Positions 15,770 through 23,685 of a stretch of 41,873 nt of DNA are shown piece after piece. Source of the stretch: Terrimonas sp. (GTDB lineage: Bacteria; Bacteroidota; Bacteroidia; Chitinophagales; Chitinophagaceae); assembly GCA_016125075.1 (NCBI GenBank), contig WGMO01000031.1, positions 1 through 41,873 of the forward strand, written 5' to 3'. Position 1 is the first letter of the stretch. Each line of letters begins with the position of its first letter. The position numbers and the translations under genes were made by a program. The notes beneath the pieces were generated by a model. It was not told the origin of the DNA. It saw nothing but the letters and a program-made list of their open reading frames with translations, and ran no database searches.

Positions 15770-17986
15770 TTACTGAACGATCATCTTGGTCGTAATGATT
15801 CCAGATTTTGCTAGAGCTTGTATAGTATATACGCCTTTTGAAAGCGTACCCATATTGAACTGGATAGAATTAGACCCTTTTATATTTTCTATTTGCTTTG
15901 TGATAATTTTTCTCCCTTGCTGATCAATGATACTGATTGCTATTTTCTGATCTTCCGGAATATTGATAATGACCGTGAATATGCCTTGATTTGGGTTGGG
16001 ATAAACCGTTAATATTCTTGAATCGGTTTCAGGTACCTGTTGCATTAAGGAATGTGAATTGAAATTTGTTGTGGTATTGCAATTTCCAAGATGCGAACCA
16101 TTGGCAAGTAAGACTGGTACAGCTGCTTTACTGACGCAGTTATCATGTCCATTCGAAGGGTTTCCAGGCGGCACCTTGCATAAAGTAACCTTGTCCAGTT
16201 TATTGCCACAACGTATGTCAATGACTTCAATATTTTTTGTCAACGAAGTGGTACATTGGTAATTGTCAGTAACCATGACAGTATAAGGGTGCATACCCGG
16301 TAAAGCAGGATTTACAGAAATAGTAGCAGTAGTTTCATCTGTAGACCATTCAAAATTGTAACTGTTTGAAGATCCTGGAATTCCACCACCGGTTGCAAGA
16401 ACTGTCAGTGAAAGTGCGGTAGGCCCGTATCCAATATAGAGGGTATTGGGGTTCCCGCCTGGATTCACCGCATATACATCCGGGATTGTTATGACAATGG
16501 GTTGAAGGACGACAAAATCATAAGAAAATGTTCCGGTATTCCCGTCATTATCGGTCATTGTCCATACGATGTGATTGGTTCCGGGGTTGAACACCCCACT
16601 GGCATTTGTACCGTCGCCTGTTCTGTTGGTGGCCCCTGAAATAGCATAATTCACGTTTTGTATTCCGCAGTTATCGAAAACATAAAGATCCGGTAATTCA
16701 TAAGCGTTGGTAGGATTATAACAGACCGGTTTATCTTTGATCAATAGTTTCCCGTAAGGAGGGGTCTGGTCTGAAACTGTAATATTGAAACTGCAATTTT
16801 GTTCTGGATATTCAACCAATGAGTAGGTAACGGTTGTAATTCCTTTTTCAAAGGTTTGACCACTGGCAGTGCCTGTCCCGCTACCAACCTGCTGGCCATT
16901 AAAATATAAAGTATATTGAACATCTGGTGTAAAATCCGCAGGATTCACAGTTATGATCGGATCAATATTATTTACTATCGAATTACAGCTAATATCACTG
17001 GCAGCAATACTAATATCTTCATTGCAGGAAAGGGATACTTCGTAGGGGTTAAAAACCCAAAAATCATGTAATGCTCCGATATTATTGCTACCCAATCCGA
17101 AATATCCTTTGTGACCAATACCAAATGCAACTGTCGAATTTCTTTCTGATGCCGGCAAACTGGCTTCTTGTTTCCAGTTATTGGAAGTAGGATCATATTC
17201 CCAGAAATCGTTAAAATTCGAATAATAAATTCCTCCCCCGAGGTAACCTTTATTGCCGATCGTTATTGCAGAGGCAGCATATCTGGGTGTGGCCGGAAGA
17301 CTTGCTTTTTGAACCCATGTATCTGTTAATGGATCATATTCCCACCAATCATTAAGCCGGGTATCATAATAATAAAATCCTGTACCTACATATCCTTTTC
17401 CGTTGATACTTGTACCTGCTGCATTGGTTCGGCCCTGTTGGGGGACATTGGCCTTACGCGTCCACAGATTGGTTGAAGGGTTGTATTCCCACCAATCATT
17501 ATAATAAGTGGCTGGATAAGCCGGACTAATCCGGTAATTACCGGTACCCATATAGCCTTTGTCGCCAATACCAAATCCAACTGCAGTAAACCTTAAGCCA
17601 CCTCCAAAATCTGCAATTTGAGTCCATGTATTGCTTTCCGGGTCATATTGCCACATATCTTTTCTCCAATTATAGCTGGCTACAACTCCGGTTCCTGCAT
17701 AGCCTTTATTACCAATGCTGAACCCGGTTCCAAAAAAACGGATGCCACCTCCAAAATCTGCTTTTTGAGTCCAGGTGTCATTTTGGGGGTCGTATTCCCA
17801 GAAATCACTTTTAAAAATGCCGGCATTGTCGGAGCCTGTACCAATATATCCTTTATTACCGATACTAAAATGGAAAGTACCATAGCGGTCTCCTCCCATA
17901 AAATCAGCCTTCTGAGTCCAGGTGCCTTGTGAAAATGAGTTGATGGACATGGCCATCATTATTGAGTAAAAAATTATTTTTTTCAT
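15770..17986 (-). CDS. Secreted Kelch-repeat protein with T9SS sorting domain
   Basis: The 738-residue protein has a signal peptide (to about residue 19) followed by six similar Kelch-type units of about 50 residues (about 20-320). Each has TWTQKADF-like, IGNKGYxGTG and DxWEYDP blocks, predicting a six-bladed beta-propeller. Two or more Ig/HYR-like modules (about 325-600) follow. The end is a T9SS type A sorting domain (about 660-738: YPNPNQGIFTV, IIDQQGRKI, GVYTIQALAKSG, TTKMIVQ). It should cross the outer membrane through T9SS and be attached to the surface or released; the partner ligand is unknown. Its promoter probably lies before the DUF4907 gene, 63 bases upstream on the same strand. 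Confidence 0.9.
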   Translation of the reverse strand: MKKIIFYSIMMAMSINSFSQGTWTQKADFMGGDRYGTFHFSIGNKGYIGTGSDNAGIFKSDFWEYDPQNDTWTQKADFGGGIRFFGTGFSIGNKGYAGTGVVASYNWRKDMWQYDPESNTWTQIADFGGGLRFTAVGFGIGDKGYMGTGNYRISPAYPATYYNDWWEYNPSTNLWTRKANVPQQGRTNAAGTSINGKGYVGTGFYYYDTRLNDWWEYDPLTDTWVQKASLPATPRYAASAITIGNKGYLGGGIYYSNFNDFWEYDPTSNNWKQEASLPASERNSTVAFGIGHKGYFGLGSNNIGALHDFWVFNPYEVSLSCNEDISIAASDISCNSIVNNIDPIITVNPADFTPDVQYTLYFNGQQVGSGTGTASGQTFEKGITTVTYSLVEYPEQNCSFNITVSDQTPPYGKLLIKDKPVCYNPTNAYELPDLYVFDNCGIQNVNYAISGATNRTGDGTNASGVFNPGTNHIVWTMTDNDGNTGTFSYDFVVLQPIVITIPDVYAVNPGGNPNTLYIGYGPTALSLTVLATGGGIPGSSNSYNFEWSTDETTATISVNPALPGMHPYTVMVTDNYQCTTSLTKNIEVIDIRCGNKLDKVTLCKVPPGNPSNGHDNCVSKAAVPVLLANGSHLGNCNTTTNFNSHSLMQQVPETDSRILTVYPNPNQGIFTVIINIPEDQKIAISIIDQQGRKIITKQIENIKGSNSIQFNMGTLSKGVYTIQALAKSGIITTKMIVQ

Positions 17987-18049
17987 AAAAAAAATATTTT
18001 AATTCTATAATTTGATATGAACCATTTTTTGATCATGAATTTTCTTTGG

Positions 18050-18418
18050 TTAATTTATTTTGATTTTAAGTGATACTAATTCTTCCTTTGAAACCGATGG
18101 CAAACTTTCCCCTCTATTCATTTTTTGAATCACTAGCTGGGCTACTTTTTCGGCATCTTTCATTGAAAAAAAGCCTTTGTTACCTGTTATGCCAGGAATT
18201 GTAGGCTGGTGTATTATTTTTTTATTCCTTATATAGATATCATAACCGAAAAACGTTTTATCAACCGCATAAACTTTATAGGTGATGGAATTTTGAGTTT
18301 TCCTGGTCATTGAATTTAATATGTCGGGCATTGGTTTTGATTGCAGGGGAATACCATAGAACAATATTTGAAAAAGGAAAATAAAAGGCAGCTGGGTATA
18401 TCGTAAGCGGCGGGTCAA
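18050..18418 (-). CDS. DUF4907 family protein
   Basis: The 122-residue product has a hydrophobic N-terminus (QLPFIFLFQILFYGIPLQS), likely a signal peptide. A compact C-terminal part matches my memory of DUF4907: FGYDIYIRNKKIIHQPTIPG, GNKGFFSMKDAEKVAQLVI, and SVSKEELVSLKI at the end. DUF4907 function is not known. The start is TTG (18416-18418); the next in-frame ATG would remove the signal peptide. It is followed on the same strand by the Kelch T9SS gene, so the pair may act together at the cell surface. Confidence 0.75.
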   Translation of the reverse strand: MTRRLRYTQLPFIFLFQILFYGIPLQSKPMPDILNSMTRKTQNSITYKVYAVDKTFFGYDIYIRNKKIIHQPTIPGITGNKGFFSMKDAEKVAQLVIQKMNRGESLPSVSKEELVSLKIKIN

Positions 18419-18701
18419 TTTATAAGTTTTAAAAGTTAGTAATTAAGTTGTGTACAATTTTGGCATTCAGGTTTTATGGGGTTGCCACAGCAAACTAGGT
18501 TGTACTATATTGCGGATAAATGACCGCCATCATGTGATTTGATGCACACAGTCATTCTTTGTACAGGGGATTTTCGCCTTTAATGAAGGAAAATGAAATG
18601 TAGATGTTTAACCATTGAAAGGTCGGTTAAAGCTTAATTTTTAAGGGTGGTAAGCGACCTGTTTTAATTATAACTTAGCTTTTCCAATCTTACTGAATAC
18701 A
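18419..18701. other. Intergenic region between divergent DUF4907 and yggS genes
   Basis: This is 283 bases without a gene. It must carry the promoters for both flanking genes. Weak matches to TAnnTTTG are seen (tagctttt near 18676 for yggS; a TAACTTTT-like box on the minus strand near 18430). I see no tRNA, riboswitch or repeat. Confidence 0.5.
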
Positions 18702-19376
18702 ATGATTAATATTGAAAATTATAACAGGATCAGGAAACTGGCCGGCAAAGACATTACCCTGGTGGCGGTCTCCAAAACCAAACCCGGGGATGATATCCAG
18801 GCTTTATATGATCTCGGTCAGCGCGATTTTGGAGAAAACTATGTTCAGGAATTGGTGGACAAGGAAGCGCTTCTGCCCCGGGATATCCGTTGGCATTTTA
18901 TCGGCCACCTGCAATCGAATAAGGTAAAATATATCGCAGCCTTTGTTCACCTTGTGCATGGGGTTGACAGTTTTAAACTGCTGAAAGAGATCGATAAACA
19001 GAGCTTTAAAAACAACAGGGTGATTCATTGCCTCTTACAAATGCACATCGCAAAGGAAGAAACCAAATTTGGGCTTGACGAGCTGGAACTGGAGGAAGTC
19101 TTAACGCAATACAGGGAAGCCGGATTCAAACATGTAAATGTTATTGGATTGATGGGGATGGCCAGTTTTACAGACAATATGGACCTGGTGAGAAAGGAGT
19201 TTCATTATCTAAAAAGGGTATTTGATCAATGTAAGCAGCATCACCCCGGTATTGACTTCCGGATACTTTCCATGGGTATGTCATCTGATTACCCGGTTGC
19301 GATTGAAGAAGGAACTAATATGGTAAGGATCGGCAGCCTGCTCTTTGGAGAAAGGGAAAAGAAACCGGGAACATGA
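18702..19376 (+). CDS. YggS/PROSC family PLP-homeostasis protein
   Basis: The 224-residue fold-type III PLP-binding protein has Lys25 in TLVAVSKTKP as the Schiff-base lysine. FGENYVQE, WHFIGHLQSNKVKYI, GLMGMASF and LSMGMSSDYPVAIEEGTNMV are all YggS hallmarks. Family members buffer pyridoxal phosphate and affect amino acid metabolism without a known enzymatic activity. The length is usual for the family. It precedes the exported unknown gene on the same strand, but a -7 box between them suggests separate transcription. Confidence 0.93.
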   Translation: MINIENYNRIRKLAGKDITLVAVSKTKPGDDIQALYDLGQRDFGENYVQELVDKEALLPRDIRWHFIGHLQSNKVKYIAAFVHLVHGVDSFKLLKEIDKQSFKNNRVIHCLLQMHIAKEETKFGLDELELEEVLTQYREAGFKHVNVIGLMGMASFTDNMDLVRKEFHYLKRVFDQCKQHHPGIDFRILSMGMSSDYPVAIEEGTNMVRIGSLLFGEREKKPGT

Positions 19377-19428
19377 GGTTGATACTGGCAGGTTACCTGA
19401 TAGCCCTCTGAAATTTTAACAGGATCAT

Positions 19429-19436
19429 TATTTTTG
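19429..19436 (+). promoter_or_regulatory. -7 box (TATTTTTG) of the exported unknown gene
   Basis: A perfect TAnnTTTG box lies 18 bases before ATG 19455, with tctg at 19407-19410 as a weak -33 element (18-base spacer). The box covers the first in-frame ATG (19434), arguing for 19455 as the true start. Confidence 0.5.
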
Positions 19437-19454
19437 AAAATCTATTTTTATAGG

Positions 19455-19979
19455 ATGAAAGCGATCTTCATTTTCATAAGTTGTCTCCCTTTCCTGGTCA
19501 ATGCGCAGGACTGCAATCTCAAGGATGTAAAAGATCCCCTGAACCAGGATATACGCTTATCCACGGGTTTTAAGAAAATGGGAGGGGGGAATGACCGTTT
19601 CATGGTTTCTGCCGAAGTCGATAAGCGGGAATTGGATTTCTTCTTTGTCCTGGAGGGCTCCAACCTGTGTTTTGATGATTATGCCAGGGTGCAGGCTATA
19701 TTTGAAGGTGGGAAACAAAAGGCCATATACCGAAGTGGGGGCTCTGCCAACTGTCAGGGCTACTTTCATATCATCTTTAAGAACCAGGCGAACCAGCCCA
19801 CCAACCTGAAAAACCTGGTTTCAAAAAAGATCATCAGCCTGAAATTCACTACCAAGGACCGTTCTGAAAAAGTGGTGAACCTGGTACCCGATGACCAGGA
19901 AAACCTGATGAAGATGCTGTCCTGTATCTATAATGCTTCTGCTGAACTTTTAAACGATACCTGGAAACCAAAACAATGA
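19455..19979 (+). CDS. Exported protein of unknown function
   Basis: The 174-residue protein has a clear signal peptide (MKAIFIFISCLPFLVNA, cleaved before QDCN). The mature domain is a beta-rich soluble protein with four cysteines (QDCN, NLCFDD, SANCQGY, LSCIY) that could pair in the periplasm. No enzyme motif is seen. The start was set at the second in-frame ATG because the first lies inside the -7 box. It converges with the MFS gene 10 bases away, with a small hairpin across the junction. I do not recognise the family. Confidence 0.75.
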   Translation: MKAIFIFISCLPFLVNAQDCNLKDVKDPLNQDIRLSTGFKKMGGGNDRFMVSAEVDKRELDFFFVLEGSNLCFDDYARVQAIFEGGKQKAIYRSGGSANCQGYFHIIFKNQANQPTNLKNLVSKKIISLKFTTKDRSEKVVNLVPDDQENLMKMLSCIYNASAELLNDTWKPKQ

Positions 19980-19998
19980 GCGGCAGCAGTTATGCCGC
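19980..19998. terminator. Hairpin across the junction of two convergent genes
   Basis: gcggca (19980-19985) and tgccgc (19993-19998) form a perfect 6-bp stem with a 7-base loop. The stem spans the stop codon (19990-19992) of the minus-strand MFS gene. The T-runs are interrupted, so this is a weak terminator candidate. Confidence 0.4.
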
Positions 19999-21216
19999 GG
20001 CAACCTTTGTTTCATTTTTTAATACGTAATAAGCGACAAAGGCACTGATGATCATGAATAGGGATCCCAGGTAAAAGGATATGCCGGGTACATGCAAGGG
20101 CGCTTTTGGTAAGGTGAAATAAGAAAAAAGTGAGGTCATGATAATCGGGCCAAATATACTCGTGATGCTCATGATACTGGTTAAGGCACCCTGTAGTTCT
20201 CCCTGCTCATTACCCGGTACATGTTCCGCCATGATCGCCTGCAGCGCCGGACCCGCAATACCGCCCAGGCAATAAGGCAGTAGGAATACAAACATCATCC
20301 AGCCCTGGTTGGCTAACCCGAACAAAAGCATTCCGATTGCATATAATATCAGTCCCCAGTATACACTTCTCTTATTGCCCAGTTTGGGGTTGATGAAACG
20401 GATCAGTCCTCCCTGTACAATACCGACCAGTAAACCCACAACCGCCAGTGAGATCCCCACCATCCCTTCACTCCAGTGAAAACGATAAATAGTATAAAAA
20501 CTCCAGTTACTCTGTACCGCATGCGCAGCCAGGTAAATGAAGAAAAATGAAAAAAACAACCCGATGATCGCCGGATACCTTTTTAATTTGATAAGTGATA
20601 CCCCGGGTATGATGGTCTTCCAGTCAAAGGCCCTTCTTTTTTCTACCGGAAGGGATTCCGGTAATACAAAATATCCATAGAGCCAGTTGATGAAGGCCAG
20701 TGCGGCTGCCGCATAAAACGGGGCCCTTGTATCAATTTCTCCCAATAAACCGCCCAGTGCGGGTCCCAGGATGAAACCGGCTCCAAAGGCAGCACCGATC
20801 ATCCCAAAATTTTTTGCCCTGGTTTCTGCCGTGCTGATATCGGCAATATAGGCTGAAGCTGTTGAGAAACTCGCCCCCGTAATACCTGCAATAACACGAC
20901 CCACAAACAACCAACCATAAGAAGGGGCAACAGCCAGGATAATATAATCGATGCCAAAACCAAATAACGAGAATAAAAGAACAGGCCTGCGTCCATATTT
21001 GTCACTGAGGTTACCCAGTGCCGGGGCACAAATAAATTGCATCACTGCATAGGCGGCAGTCAGCCATCCCCCGTATTTGCTGGCTTCATTGACGGGGATA
21101 TGGAGCATATGGGAAATCAGTTCAGGAATGACCGGAATGATAATCCCAAAACCAGTAACATCAATCAGTAAGGTGATAAAAATAAATCCGATTGCCGCTT
21201 TTTTCTGTGTTGCCAT
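19990..21216 (-). CDS. MFS transporter of the TCR/Tet type
   Basis: The 408-residue protein has about 12 membrane helices. TM1 [19 protein letters not shown] carries the Asp of the Tet/DHA1 drug-proton antiporters. The motif A loop is [13 protein letters not shown], and motif C is [16 protein letters not shown] in TM5. Together these place it with TetA-like antiporters (DHA1 12-spanner). It would export a drug or metabolite in exchange for protons at the inner membrane. Resistance to tetracycline cannot be inferred; Bacteroidota chromosomes commonly carry such TCR/Tet-like genes without it. It is monocistronic and divergent from the transglutaminase gene. Confidence 0.88.
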   Translation of the reverse strand: MATQKKAAIGFIFITLLIDVTGFGIIIPVIPELISHMLHIPVNEASKYGGWLTAAYAVMQFICAPALGNLSDKYGRRPVLLFSLFGFGIDYIILAVAPSYGWLFVGRVIAGITGASFSTASAYIADISTAETRAKNFGMIGAAFGAGFILGPALGGLLGEIDTRAPFYAAAALAFINWLYGYFVLPESLPVEKRRAFDWKTIIPGVSLIKLKRYPAIIGLFFSFFFIYLAAHAVQSNWSFYTIYRFHWSEGMVGISLAVVGLLVGIVQGGLIRFINPKLGNKRSVYWGLILYAIGMLLFGLANQGWMMFVFLLPYCLGGIAGPALQAIMAEHVPGNEQGELQGALTSIMSITSIFGPIIMTSLFSYFTLPKAPLHVPGISFYLGSLFMIISAFVAYYVLKNETKVAAA

Positions 21217-21333
21217 GATCGAGGTTCATTATGAATGGCCAAATTTGAACATTTTTTACTGATCCCGGAAATGTATTCAGTAAAACCGGTAATGCCCGTT
21301 TTTGCAGCCACTCCGTTATTTTGTAACTTCATC

Positions 21334-21339
21334 AGGAGG
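21334..21339 (+). promoter_or_regulatory. Strong Shine-Dalgarno sequence (AGGAGG) before the transglutaminase gene
   Basis: AGGAGG lies 7 bases before the ATG at 21347. It fixes the start at this ATG rather than the in-frame ATG at 21302. Such a perfect SD is unusual in this window, where starts otherwise lack one. Confidence 0.7.
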
Positions 21340-21346
21340 CATCCAT

Positions 21347-22381
21347 ATGAAGAAAACAGGAGTCATATTCATTTCCCTGTTATTGTTTGTTTCCCTCTTT
21401 GGGCAAAAAAAAGGGATCAATCTCAATGCGGTCGACAGGAATGCGATCAGGACTGATGCGCTGAGCCCCCGTGCCTTATCGCTTGCCCTTACTGCCCATT
21501 ACCATACCGACCTGGAAAAAGTGAGGGCCATCTTCCGTTGGATCACGGAGCATATTGAATACAGGATACCCGGTAAAAAAATTGGAGCTTCCGAATCCTC
21601 ACCTGATTTTTCTTTGTTATCAGACAATGATACCTTAAAGGACCTTGATCTCAGGGTAGCGGAGCGGGTTATGGAAAAGCGTTCGGGGTATTGTGACGGG
21701 TATGCAAGGTTATTCAAAACCTTATGCAGTTATGCTGGAATCCCTGCCGAAATTATTGTAGGCTATGCAAGGTCAAATATGGTGGCCAATGAAACCTTCC
21801 GGTCCAATCATTCATGGAATGCCGTTTATTTTGACTCTTCCTGGCATTTGCTGGATGTTACCTGGGCCAGTGGTTACCTTTCCCTGAGCAACCGGCAATT
21901 TGTAAAAAGACTTGATGAAACCTGGTTCTTAACGGCACCCGCCGATTTTATCCGGGATCATTATCCCGATAATCCCCGTTGGACTTTATTAACCAATCCT
22001 CCGGTAATCCGGGAATTCATCCGGTCTCCATTCAGGAGCAGGTCTTTTGTGAAATATCCCGTACTTGATTTTTTTCCCCGGAAAGGAATCCTGGAAGCGG
22101 CGATCGGAGATACCCTGAAATTTGTGCTGGAAACGGCACCGCTGGCAAAAGACAGGAAGATCGCCCCCGATTTTTTTGAGGATACAATTACCGGCGATTA
22201 TGATCAACACCGTGCCTATTTACAACCTGTCTTATCGGAAGACGGGCAAAAGGCCTATTATCAATACCCGGTGCAATCCGGGGATGTGGAATGGTTGAAT
22301 ATCCTCTTTAATGAAGATATCCTGCTCCGTTACAGGCTGGTGATACGAAACAGGAAAGAGCAGGTTTCTGTAAAAAGATGA
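21347..22381 (+). CDS. Exported transglutaminase-like protein
   Basis: The 344-residue product has a signal peptide (MKKTGVIFISLLLFVSLFGQ). A transglutaminase-like core (about residues 45-180) has the full Cys-His-Asp triad: Cys116 in RSGYCDGYARLF, His155 in SNHSWNAVYF, and Asp170 in HLLDVTWASG. The remainder (about 190-344) is an extra beta-rich domain. The family includes cysteine proteases and amidases acting in the periplasm; the substrate is not evident. The start is set by the AGGAGG at 21334. Its stop overlaps the ATG of a small hydrophobic ORF (ATGA), suggesting translational coupling. Confidence 0.88.
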   Translation: MKKTGVIFISLLLFVSLFGQKKGINLNAVDRNAIRTDALSPRALSLALTAHYHTDLEKVRAIFRWITEHIEYRIPGKKIGASESSPDFSLLSDNDTLKDLDLRVAERVMEKRSGYCDGYARLFKTLCSYAGIPAEIIVGYARSNMVANETFRSNHSWNAVYFDSSWHLLDVTWASGYLSLSNRQFVKRLDETWFLTAPADFIRDHYPDNPRWTLLTNPPVIREFIRSPFRSRSFVKYPVLDFFPRKGILEAAIGDTLKFVLETAPLAKDRKIAPDFFEDTITGDYDQHRAYLQPVLSEDGQKAYYQYPVQSGDVEWLNILFNEDILLRYRLVIRNRKEQVSVKR

Positions 22382-22626
22382 TAATCTGCTATGGCTGGAT
22401 CATCAACCCCATTGTTTTTTTGATATGGAGTACCGGTAAGGTATTGCAAGCAGATCAGCTTCCCCTTGTTCCACCGGCTTTATGCGGCCGCTGGGAACTG
22501 ACTGTTTTGCCGGGTTTTGCAATAAATTTTGATCCCTGGTTTTTAGCAGGTAAAGGGTTTTTGCCGGCCTGCTTTTTACCCTTGCTGTTTCTTGGATTGG
22601 TAATGGACATTGAAAAGATATTTTAG
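22378..22626 (+). CDS. Possible small membrane protein coupled to the transglutaminase gene
   Basis: The 82-residue frame starts in an ATGA overlap with the transglutaminase stop. It has a hydrophobic N-terminus (YGWIINPIVFLIW) and a second hydrophobic stretch (FLPACFLPLLFLGLVM), with three Cys and four Trp. It could be a two-helix membrane protein. Nothing in it is recognised, and an open frame of this size can occur by chance. The overlap is the main support. Confidence 0.4.
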   Translation: MIICYGWIINPIVFLIWSTGKVLQADQLPLVPPALCGRWELTVLPGFAINFDPWFLAGKGFLPACFLPLLFLGLVMDIEKIF

Positions 22627-22736
22627 TAAATGTATCAATTTTTTTTTCAAAATTATCATATCAGGTTTCCTTACCCGCACCACATGGCCTGAATTGAACA
22701 TTTGGCTTTATCTTTAACAGCACTCAATAAGATTCT

Positions 22737-23606
22737 ATGCATTTACTGGAAAATAATGACTGGATCATTGGCATTCATACCCGGGGGGCGGAACTGATGC
22801 GTATTTATAATAAGATCAGCAACACGGAATACCTGTGGAAGGGGGATCCGGCATTTTGGGGTAAACACTCACCGGTCCTGTTCCCCATTGTGGGAACACT
22901 CAAAAATAATAGTTTCCAGTATCAGGGCCGGACCTATCAAATGGGGCGACATGGATTTGCCAGGGACCGGGTCTTTGAAATTGAGACAGAGACTGTGGAT
23001 GCCATCTGCTTTAAACTTACATCGGATGATGAGACCCTTGCTATCTATCCTTTTCATTTTGAACTCAGGATCCGTTATACGCTTGCGTTTTCCACTTTAA
23101 AGGTTCAATATGAAGTCAGGAACACCGGCCATGAAAAAATGTATTTTTCAATCGGCGGTCATCCTGCTTTTGCGATACCGCTCGAAAACAATATAGGTTA
23201 CGAAGATTATTATCTGGAGTTTGAGCAACCCGAAACCATTGACAGATGGCCTATTTCATCCGATAGCCTGATCGAAAATGACCCCATCCCTTTTATGGAA
23301 AACCAGCAACGGGTTCCCCTGAACCGGGAACTGTTTTACAGGGATGCATTGGTGTTTAAAGGCATCCGCTCCCGTTGGGTCACTTTACAATCTGATAAAG
23401 GCAGTAAAGGATTGCGCTTTACGTTTGAAGGATTCCCATTCCTGGGTATCTGGGCAGCCCGGGATGCGGATTTTGTCTGCATCGAACCCTGGTGTGGGAT
23501 TGCCGACAATGTAAACAGCGATCAGCAACTGGCCGGCAAGGAGGGTATACTGTCTATTGAAAAGGGAGCTGAATGGGCCAGGAGTTGGGAGGTTAGGTTC
23601 TTTTAA
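22737..23606 (+). CDS. Aldose 1-epimerase family protein (LacX-like)
   Basis: The 289-residue protein has the galactose mutarotase-like fold. NDWIIGIHTRGAELMRIYN, WKGDPAFWGKHSPVLFPIVG, and GRHGFARDR with His72 are followed by SIGGHPAFAIPL with His142 and FVCIEPWCGIAD with Glu250. These residues match the active-site His, His and catalytic Glu of aldose epimerases. The short length and WxPVLFPxVG pattern fit the LacX subgroup, whose sugar substrate is not settled. A likely role is interconversion of hexose anomers or hexose phosphates in the cytosol. It is followed by glnS, which has its own promoter. Confidence 0.88.
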   Translation: MHLLENNDWIIGIHTRGAELMRIYNKISNTEYLWKGDPAFWGKHSPVLFPIVGTLKNNSFQYQGRTYQMGRHGFARDRVFEIETETVDAICFKLTSDDETLAIYPFHFELRIRYTLAFSTLKVQYEVRNTGHEKMYFSIGGHPAFAIPLENNIGYEDYYLEFEQPETIDRWPISSDSLIENDPIPFMENQQRVPLNRELFYRDALVFKGIRSRWVTLQSDKGSKGLRFTFEGFPFLGIWAARDADFVCIEPWCGIADNVNSDQQLAGKEGILSIEKGAEWARSWEVRFF

Positions 23607-23658
23607 TTCCCTTATTATGCAGCTTGCAGATGAGAACCAAAGCTGGCCCCATTATTAT

Positions 23659-23666
23659 TATCTTTG
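23659..23666 (+). promoter_or_regulatory. -7 box (TATCTTTG) of glnS
   Basis: A perfect TAnnTTTG box lies 19 bases before ATG 23686. This supports that start over the earlier in-frame ATG at 23557, which lies inside the epimerase gene. No clear -33 element is seen. Confidence 0.55.
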
Positions 23667-23685
23667 CAGCTCATTGAAAACACCT

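Noticed and set aside
19990-21216. Tetracycline resistance determinant
   Set aside because: The motifs only show a TCR/Tet-type MFS transporter. Chromosomal homologues are common and no mobile or tet regulatory context is seen.
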